Shown here piece by piece: positions 6,719 to 11,501 of a stretch of DNA of 11,501 nt. The position numbers and the translations under genes were made by a program. The DNA comes from Candidatus Elusimicrobium euhamitermitis. Its GTDB lineage: Bacteria > Elusimicrobiota > Elusimicrobia > Elusimicrobiales > Elusimicrobiaceae. The notes below the pieces were generated by a model. It was not told the origin of the DNA. It did not search any database and was given only the letters and a program-made list of their open reading frames with translations. The stretch is from positions 1-11,501 of the forward strand of contig JAIRUU010000006.1 in the NCBI GenBank assembly GCA_031254225.1, written 5' to 3'. Each line of letters opens with the position of its first letter. Position 1 is the stretch's first letter.

Positions 6719-7219
6719 TCAGAATAAAATAAAGTCTTCAAGTAAATCAAAAGCTTGTTGTTTGAATTCATCCAAGTTACACCCTAAGGAGAATCTTTTA
6801 TTAAGGTCATGTCTATCTAACTTAGAAAAATAAACATAGTTATTCTCAAATACAGTCAAAACTGCGGCGTAGTTCTTATTTCTCCAATTGAAAGCGATAT
6901 ATCCCCTAGGGTCTGGGACAATATCAAATATTGGAATATCATCCTGACACAATAATTCTATAATCTCAGAAGCGCATTGAGCAACTTTAACAGTTATGGC
7001 TTTTTCATTACCATCAGACCAATTGTCTTGGGAACATTCTCTAAGAATATTAGAAATTTCTTGAGACCATATCTCACGTTCAGATATTACTGTAAGATCA
7101 AACGGAGGTATTCTATTTTCTGAGCTCGTTAACTTATAAAACTCTTTTCCTGTATATCCTCTGTTTGTCGGAATCGCAGGAGAATATGATCCTAAAACTT
7201 CAAGAGTTCCACTATTCAT
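6719..7219 (-). CDS. Uncharacterised protein, second gene of the A/T-rich operon
   Basis: A 166-residue soluble protein with no signal peptide or membrane segment. Function is not known to me. The centre reads DNWSDGNEKAITVKVAQCASE, then DIVPDPRGYIAFNWRNKNYAAVLTVF. This pattern resembles small bacterial proteins with a DNWDGYGAxPV start followed by PDPDGxIxxxW, often of unknown function. The ATG at 7219 overlaps the stop of the upstream gene by 8 bp (ATGAATAG) and follows AGGGG at 7226-7230, so it is probably translationally coupled. The third gene follows within 7 nt. Tight packing of all three suggests one functional unit, perhaps a toxin-antitoxin-like or defence module; that is a guess from context. 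Confidence 0.72.
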   Translation of the reverse strand: MNSGTLEVLGSYSPAIPTNRGYTGKEFYKLTSSENRIPPFDLTVISEREIWSQEISNILRECSQDNWSDGNEKAITVKVAQCASEIIELLCQDDIPIFDIVPDPRGYIAFNWRNKNYAAVLTVFENNYVYFSKLDRHDLNKRFSLGCNLDEFKQQAFDLLEDFILF

Positions 7220-7973
7220 TGAAATCCCCTATGAGATTAGTATTTATATTAGAAAAGAATATTTGATTTTTAAAATCTTTTAGATTCTTCAAATTTTCTT
7301 TAATTTTATCCAATGTGATTTCTTCAATTTGTTTGCTGGTATCAATATCAAAAATAATACTTAATTTGGCTAAATCTTGAGACCCTTTTAACGGTAGCGG
7401 CCTTAACACAAGATTTACCCTTGCATTGGCCTTGGCTATAGGATCGTTATTACTTAAGTCAAATACTCCAGTAAAGTTTCCAAGCCCTGCATAATATTGG
7501 CCATCTAATTGTGTAGCGAAGTTGGGAAGAAATTTTAGAATTTTTTCAAGTTCAGTAGATATGGAAACATTAAATATGTTCAAGTATCTCAAGGCTATTT
7601 TTTTATCAAACATAATGTCTTTTTTATTTTCTAAAACACCTTCAAGTATCGCGGCAAACTTATCAAAAAAAACATCAAAAGAAGTATAGGGTTCTCTTGA
7701 GGTAAAAGCTATTCTATTTCCCTCAAGATTAAAAAATTCTTTTTTATTTTCAGATATAAACATATATCCGTTAAGAAGCTTTGTATCCTTTACATTATTA
7801 TCATCTACAACTATATCTCGCTTAAAAGACTCTTTTCTTTCTTTAAACATAGTAGATAAATATTGAGAAACGGGAGCCAATTCTGAAATATTTTCAAAGA
7901 GTTTAGATACACCTAAAGCTATCACAACCTCTTTAATCGGCGGATTTTTTAATTTTTTGAAATCCATTGTCAT
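7212..7973 (-). CDS. TIGR04255 family protein (sporadically distributed, function unknown)
   Basis: A 253-residue protein, first in the A/T-rich operon. The N-terminal LKNPPIKEVVIAL, a central ALRYLNIFN and a length near 250 match my memory of TIGR04255, a family of unknown function scattered patchily among bacteria. The C-terminal half has RVNLVLRPLPLKGSQDLAKL and a charged end, ITLDKIKENLKNLKDF. No catalytic motif, signal peptide or membrane segment is seen. No clear ribosome-binding site precedes the ATG at 7973, and an ATG at 7967 is an alternative (MDFKK). Its base composition and codon use are more A/T-rich than in the flanking pdxA and acd genes, which suggests horizontal transfer. Confidence 0.75.
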   Translation of the reverse strand: MTMDFKKLKNPPIKEVVIALGVSKLFENISELAPVSQYLSTMFKERKESFKRDIVVDDNNVKDTKLLNGYMFISENKKEFFNLEGNRIAFTSREPYTSFDVFFDKFAAILEGVLENKKDIMFDKKIALRYLNIFNVSISTELEKILKFLPNFATQLDGQYYAGLGNFTGVFDLSNNDPIAKANARVNLVLRPLPLKGSQDLAKLSIIFDIDTSKQIEEITLDKIKENLKNLKDFKNQIFFSNINTNLIGDFNE

Positions 7974-7994
7974 ATTTATATTTTATTATATTAG

Positions 7995-8021
7995 TTGTCA
8001 AAAAACACATTGTTTGACCAA
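7995..8021. promoter_or_regulatory. Inverted repeat upstream of the A/T-rich operon, possible operator
   Basis: TTGTCAAA (7995-8002) and TTTGACCAA (8013-8021) form an imperfect inverted repeat with a 10-bp centre, 22 bp before the first gene. On the - strand it is followed by TATAAT (7990-7985) close to the ATG. A repressor site near a promoter would look like this. A TTGACA on the - strand (8001-7996) is only 5 bp from that -10, so they do not form a standard pair. Confidence 0.3.
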
Positions 8022-8071
8022 ATATATAAAAACACTCCATCAAATTATATTCTTACGCCATATTTCTATAT

Positions 8072-8998
8072 TTATCTTTTTTCGGCGGTATACAGTATGG
8101 CGGCTGTCATGCCGGAATGGTCCGCCTTATTCCGGCCGGCTATGTCAAACGCTGTGCCGTGCGTGGGGCTGGTCCTTAAAAACGGCAGGCCGTAGGTAAT
8201 GTGCACGACGGGCGCGTCGGCCACCAACTTCAGGCCTATCATCGCCTGGTCGTGGTACATGCAGATTATGCCGTCAAAAAGACCCTTTGCGTGTTTTGTC
8301 CACAAAGAATCAACGGGAAAAGGGCCGCTCACGTTAAGACCCTCTTTTTTAAGGACGGAGACCGCGGGTTTAATTATTTCCAGCTCCTCTGTGCCGAGTT
8401 TGCCGCCGTCGCCCGCGTGAGGGTTGACGGCCGCAACTCCTATGCACGGTTTTTTAAAACCTTTTTCAACCAGCGCTTTATTAAAAAGCTGCGCGGAGTG
8501 TATTATTTTTTTATAGTTAACGTCTTTTGACAAATTTTTTATGGACGAATGTTCCGTCACGAGCCCGACGTTTAATTTGCCAGTCGTAAACATCATAAGC
8601 ACGTGTTCGGCCTTTGCAAAATCTTTTAAAAATTCCGTATGTCCGGTATATTTTACGCCGGCCATGGCCCAGCTTTCTTTTGAGACGGGCGCCGTGACCA
8701 TGGCTTTAACTTCCCCTTTGGACGTAAACCGCGCGGCCATGGCAACCGCGTTGAAAGACGTGAGACCGCCGTACACCGTCGGAGCGGGCGCGTCCGGCAG
8801 AGGGCCGGTCAGCTTCGCGGAGGTGTCAAAAATTGCGCCGAGGTCCGGCGTGAAACCGTTTTTGAGCAGCGCCTGTTTGTCGCCGATTACGACGACGTCG
8901 CAGAGTTCCCGCACGCGCGCGTCCTTTAGAGCTTTAACAGTGATTTCCGGACCTATCCCCAGCGGGTCACCGGCCGTAACCGCAATTTTTGTTTTCAT
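8072..8998 (-). CDS. pdxA: 4-hydroxythreonine-4-phosphate dehydrogenase
   Basis: PdxA oxidises 4-phosphohydroxy-L-threonine with NAD(P) in the DXP-independent-of-PLP-salvage route to pyridoxal phosphate; the product condenses with deoxyxylulose phosphate via PdxJ. The 308 residues are slightly shorter than the usual 320-335. Motifs are GDPLGIGPEI (10-19), TAPVSKESW, GHTEFL (His120), and the three expected metal-binding histidines: LVTEH150, NPH194AGDGG and YH249DQ. YGLPFLRTSPTHGTAFDIAG near the C-terminus is also typical. The ribosome-binding site ACGGAG (9009-9004) sits directly behind a terminator. PdxA paralogues (PdxA2-type) act on sugar-acid phosphates, and this cannot be ruled out without pathway neighbours. 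The A/T-rich operon follows 98 bp downstream on the same strand. Confidence 0.95.
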   Translation of the reverse strand: MKTKIAVTAGDPLGIGPEITVKALKDARVRELCDVVVIGDKQALLKNGFTPDLGAIFDTSAKLTGPLPDAPAPTVYGGLTSFNAVAMAARFTSKGEVKAMVTAPVSKESWAMAGVKYTGHTEFLKDFAKAEHVLMMFTTGKLNVGLVTEHSSIKNLSKDVNYKKIIHSAQLFNKALVEKGFKKPCIGVAAVNPHAGDGGKLGTEELEIIKPAVSVLKKEGLNVSGPFPVDSLWTKHAKGLFDGIICMYHDQAMIGLKLVADAPVVHITYGLPFLRTSPTHGTAFDIAGRNKADHSGMTAAILYTAEKR

Positions 8999-9014
8999 GT
9001 TTGCTCCGTAAAAT

Positions 9015-9054
9015 AAAAAGGCTCTTGGGTTTTTATAACCGCAAGAGCCTTTTT
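9015..9054. terminator. Intrinsic terminator between the SurA-like gene and pdxA
   Basis: AAAAAGGCTCTTG (9015-9027) and CAAGAGCCTTTTT (9042-9054) are perfect inverted repeats; the loop contains a further GGTT/AACC. A-runs and T-runs on either side allow termination in both directions. On the - strand it closes the foldase operon and ends only a few bases before the pdxA ribosome-binding site. Confidence 0.9.
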
Positions 9055-9070
9055 ACGTTTCAAAATAATT

Positions 9071-10342
9071 TTACTTCTTTGGCTCTTGCGCCGCGGGCGT
9101 TGCGGCGGGTTTTGCCGCGGCTTGCGCGTTCAGATTGTCAAGCCCGCTGAAATCTTTGTTGATTTTAATATCGGCCTTGCTTCTAAGGTCCGCTATATAA
9201 TCATTGACCGCAGCCTGTATTCTCTGCGCGGCTATGAACTGGCCCAGGTCGCGCGCGACTTTCTCATAAGTCACTTCCTCGCCGGAAGATTTTTCTTTGA
9301 CTTTGATGATGTGAAAACCTATGTCGCTCCTTATAGGGTCGCTCACTTTGCCGACGTCTAATGAAAACGCCGCTTTGTCAATAGCGTCCGGCGCCTGGCC
9401 TTTGATTAAAATCATGTCGCCGCCCGTCTGCAGGCTGGACTTATCTTCGGAGTATTCTTTGACCGCGTCCCCGAAGTCGCGGCCGTTGTCAATCTGCTTT
9501 TTGATATCTTTGGCTTTTGCTTCTTTTTCTTTAATCTGCGCGGCGGTAAGGTCTTTGCCCGCGGCTATAAAAATGTGGCCTATTTTAACTTTCGGCGCGC
9601 TGAGCTGGTTTAAACGCACGGCTATGGCTTCCACTTCCTGCCTGTGCTGTTCCGGCTTTATGGATTCAATGGATTTATTGTATTTTTTTACGATATCGTC
9701 CAGTTTTGCTTTTTTGGCTTTGTCGTCTAATTTTTTATTTTCCAGAACGTCTTTGGCGGCTTTGTCCCGCGCGCTTACGGCGTCCATTGTAATTTTTACT
9801 TCGTCAAACAAAGCTTTTGCGTCCGCGTCCGTTACGGGTTTTACTTTGCCGGTAAGCACCGTCTCAATATATTTTCTTGAAATAATCTGTTTCTGCAGTC
9901 TGTCCCTGAACTGCTTCATGCTGAGGTTTTCTTTTTTAAGAGCGTCTTCAAACATTTTGTTTCTGTCTTTCTCGCTCAAATCTTTGCCGGTTTTTTCGTC
10001 CTTGGCGGGAATGAGGGCGTTTTTGGCGTTTAAAACCGCTTCGTCAACTTCCTCGTCTCTGGCTTTGACGCCTTCTTTAACGGCGGTCTGGTAAAGAAGC
10101 TCGTCGTTAATCATCTGGTCAAGAACTTCTTTTTGTATTTTAAGCTTTGCGGCGGGCTGTTCCATAACTTTTGGAGCGGCGGCCGCGTACTGCGCTATAA
10201 AAGCGTCGGAAACTTTGTTAAAATCAGACTCCAGAACCGGCTTGCCGTTGACGGTGGCAACGGCCTCGTCCAGCACAACCGCGCCGGCGTTTAACGCAAA
10301 CAGCGCCAAAACCCCTGCTAAAAATAAATTTTTAATCTTCAT
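9071..10342 (-). CDS. SurA-like periplasmic peptidyl-prolyl cis-trans isomerase
   Basis: An exported parvulin-type foldase that probably acts as chaperone or prolyl isomerase for envelope proteins. The 423 residues open with a Sec signal peptide (MKIKNLFLAGVLALFALNAG, cleavage likely near AGA/VV, residue 21). A SurA N-terminal chaperone domain follows (EAVATVNGKPVLESDF at 26-41, then MINDELLYQTAVKEG). One parvulin domain lies at about 251-348, with KIGHIFIAAG (His256), a YSEDKSSLQTGGDM stretch and GFHIIKVKE (His344). Between these, about residues 185-245 are Lys/Asp/Glu-rich and probably helical or coiled-coil, an insert not usual in SurA. The tail is rich in Ala, Pro and Lys. The ATG overlaps the end of the upstream lipoprotein gene by 11 bp, so the two are coupled. 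Confidence 0.92.
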   Translation of the reverse strand: MKIKNLFLAGVLALFALNAGAVVLDEAVATVNGKPVLESDFNKVSDAFIAQYAAAAPKVMEQPAAKLKIQKEVLDQMINDELLYQTAVKEGVKARDEEVDEAVLNAKNALIPAKDEKTGKDLSEKDRNKMFEDALKKENLSMKQFRDRLQKQIISRKYIETVLTGKVKPVTDADAKALFDEVKITMDAVSARDKAAKDVLENKKLDDKAKKAKLDDIVKKYNKSIESIKPEQHRQEVEAIAVRLNQLSAPKVKIGHIFIAAGKDLTAAQIKEKEAKAKDIKKQIDNGRDFGDAVKEYSEDKSSLQTGGDMILIKGQAPDAIDKAAFSLDVGKVSDPIRSDIGFHIIKVKEKSSGEEVTYEKVARDLGQFIAAQRIQAAVNDYIADLRSKADIKINKDFSGLDNLNAQAAAKPAATPAAQEPKK

Positions 10343-11189
10343 AACTTTTGTATACCTCTACTTTATATTTATCCGTCAATCCGTCCAAATATTTGTCAAG
10401 CTTCTGGTTTTCAATTATTTTTGCTATTCTGCCCTGCGCGTCTTTTTTTGTAACGTTTTGTTCGCCTACTTTATATATTATATGAAATCCGCGCTTGGTT
10501 TTGATAAAACCCTGCACCGTGTTTACGGGCGAGTTGGCGGCCGCGTTTTCTATCTCCGGCAGATATTCGCCCGGAATAAAAGTGTAAAGCTGTCCTTTGT
10601 CCAAATCCGCCTGCGGATCCACGGAATATTTTTTTGTAAGTTCTATAAACCGCGCCTGTTTGGAGGCGGACGGCGTGGCGTTGAGTTCCCTCAGCGCGGC
10701 CTCCGCGTCCTGCGCGCTGGGTATAACCATTTGGCGTATGGTAATCTCATATTTATATTTTTTATAGTAATCGTCAATTTCCTGCTGGGAGACGGCTATG
10801 GTCCCGTTTTCCCTCAGCGCGTCCGTAAGGATTTTAATCAAATTATATTTTTTCGCGTCCGCAAGGCGCGCGTCAAAATCCCGCTGCATGCCGTCAATGG
10901 TATTCTTATAGACGGGATTTTGCTCAATATTATTGCTTTTGGCGGCCGCGGTCATAAGCTGTTCGCGCACAAGAACGTCTAAAACGCCCTCCTGTCCGAA
11001 AGAAGTTTTGGCGTATTTTTGAGACTGCGGCGTCTGCGCCGCCACAGCGTTATCCATGTCCCCCTGAGTAATATAAACGCCGCCCACTTCGGCCAAAGTT
11101 CCTTCCGGTCGTTCAGGCGCGGAAATTTCTTTTTTGCACGCGGCAACAAAAATAACAAGACATAAAAAAGCGAACAGAATTTTTTTCAT
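10332..11189 (-). CDS. PrsA-like parvulin-domain lipoprotein
   Basis: A 285-residue lipoprotein of the PrsA/SurA type, probably anchored in the envelope to help fold exported proteins. The signal peptide MKKILFAFLCLVIFVAAC carries a lipobox VAAC with Cys18 as the lipidated residue. A SurA-N-like region (LAEVGGVYITQGDMDNAV, then VLVREQLMTAAAK) precedes a degenerate parvulin domain at about 148-242. The usual RHIL start reads IRQMVIPS, so the first conserved His is Gln153, while GFHII keeps His236. Low or absent isomerase activity with a chaperone role is therefore possible. It overlaps the SurA-like gene by 11 bp. No good ribosome-binding site is visible before the ATG at 11189. Confidence 0.88.
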   Translation of the reverse strand: MKKILFAFLCLVIFVAACKKEISAPERPEGTLAEVGGVYITQGDMDNAVAAQTPQSQKYAKTSFGQEGVLDVLVREQLMTAAAKSNNIEQNPVYKNTIDGMQRDFDARLADAKKYNLIKILTDALRENGTIAVSQQEIDDYYKKYKYEITIRQMVIPSAQDAEAALRELNATPSASKQARFIELTKKYSVDPQADLDKGQLYTFIPGEYLPEIENAAANSPVNTVQGFIKTKRGFHIIYKVGEQNVTKKDAQGRIAKIIENQKLDKYLDGLTDKYKVEVYKSYED

Positions 11190-11233
11190 AATTAAAATTT
11201 ACCATTTTTTGAAAACAAAAACATTTTACCAAT

Positions 11234-11300
11234 GTTGTCGCCGTGTCTTGTAGGCCCGTTGCCATGCCGTGTAGTGCCGTTGCCGTAACCGCCGTTAGTC
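11234..11300. repeat. Degenerate tandem repeat, about 21-24 bp units
   Basis: Three units starting at 11234, 11258 and 11279 each begin GTTG(T/C)C and carry a GCCGT core; the first two also share GCCGTGT and a nearby GTAG or TAG. Match between units is imperfect. It directly abuts the long inverted repeat. Confidence 0.45.
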
Positions 11301-11308
11301 GTCCGTCG

Positions 11309-11448
11309 GAAAAATTTCACAGGGATTTGAGGGAAATTTCAATTTTCTTTCGGGCGCGTCGTACTGAGAAGTTGAGGAGCGTAAGCGACGAAACGGTACG
11401 TTAGCCCGAAAAAAATTGAAATTTACCCAAATACCGAAGAAATTTTTC
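11309..11448. repeat. Long imperfect inverted repeat (about 47/45-bp arms, 48-bp centre)
   Basis: The left arm 11309-11355 and right arm 11404-11448 are reverse complements apart from a few mismatches and small gaps. The outer GAAAAATTTC / GAAATTTTTC and the inner AAATTTCAATTTT...CGGGC / GCCCG...AAAATTGAAATTT (11334-11355 with 11404-11424) match almost perfectly. The centre has smaller complements: CGTCG/CGACG and CGTAC/GTACG. This resembles a small non-coding interspersed repeat or MITE-like element, or a very long cruciform. No transposase is nearby. Confidence 0.8.
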
Positions 11449-11501
11449 ATCAGAAGCCAATGCGAACGAAGTGAGCGAATCAAGAGGACTGCTAAGCACT
11501 C

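Larger units (their letters stand above)
11190..11501. other. 312-bp region without a convincing gene, rich in repeats
   Basis: This stretch upstream of the foldase operon holds A/T-rich promoter-like sequence (11190-11230), a degenerate tandem repeat (11234-11300), a long imperfect inverted repeat (11309-11448) and GCGAACGAAGTGAGCGAATC (11462-11481). A 62-codon frame on the - strand (11295-11483) runs through the inverted repeat and looks like a by-product of it. The final bases, CTGCTAAGCACTC, recall a tRNA anticodon loop but do not fold as one. Confidence 0.7.

Noticed and set aside
10215..10982. A 255-codon frame on the + strand opposite the foldase genes
   Set aside because: It spans two clear - strand genes in antisense and lacks a start site or domain; the same applies to + strand frames at 9321-10094 and 4575-5009.
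11295..11483. A 62-codon frame on the - strand
   Set aside because: It runs across both arms of the inverted repeat, has no ribosome-binding site and is best explained by the repeat.
11462..11501. Possible tRNA-Ser fragment because of CTGCTAA followed by GCACTC
   Set aside because: The bases either side of CTGCTAA do not form the 5-bp anticodon stem, and no acceptor or T arm can be seen before the window ends.

Overview
The window looks like a chromosomal segment from a fermentative, anaerobic, Gram-negative-type bacterium, most likely in or near Elusimicrobium (phylum Elusimicrobiota). This placement is inferred from gene content: a pilin with a GFTLIE leader, a ferredoxin-fused ETF with an acyl-CoA dehydrogenase, and SurA/PrsA-like periplasmic foldases. 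It was not computed. Most of the window has a mixed-GC coding style. One block, about 6343-7973, is visibly more A/T-rich and looks acquired.

Layout. 1-1715 (+): the end of nusG, then rplK and rplA, closed by a strong terminator. rplJ, rplL and rpoB do not follow as they do in many bacteria. A 25-bp perfect direct repeat duplicates the last codons of nusG in the nusG-rplK gap. 1792-2283 (+): a lone type IV pilin-like gene. It ends at a bidirectional terminator (2350-2384) shared with the opposing operon. 2393-6190 (-): an acyl-CoA dehydrogenase with a C-terminal extension, a possible 36-codon small ORF, etfB and etfA. EtfA carries an N-terminal two-cluster ferredoxin domain, which points to an electron-bifurcating or ferredoxin-linked acyl-CoA dehydrogenase/ETF complex.

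6343-7973 (-): a compact A/T-rich three-gene operon with overlapping or near-abutting ends. The first gene resembles the sporadically distributed TIGR04255 family and the other two are small and uncharacterised. This is the best candidate here for an undescribed accessory system. 8072-8998 (-): pdxA, for vitamin B6 synthesis. 9071-11189 (-): a lipoprotein of the PrsA/parvulin type and a secreted SurA-like prolyl isomerase, overlapping by 11 bp, which probably act together in folding exported proteins. 11190-11501: no convincing gene. It holds a degenerate tandem repeat and a long imperfect inverted repeat with arms of about 45 bp, probably an interspersed repeat element.

The two foldase genes form one operon, and acd-etfB-etfA form another. 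pdxA lies just behind a terminator and probably has its own transcription or relies on readthrough. No CRISPR array, rRNA, complete tRNA, transposase or integrase was found.
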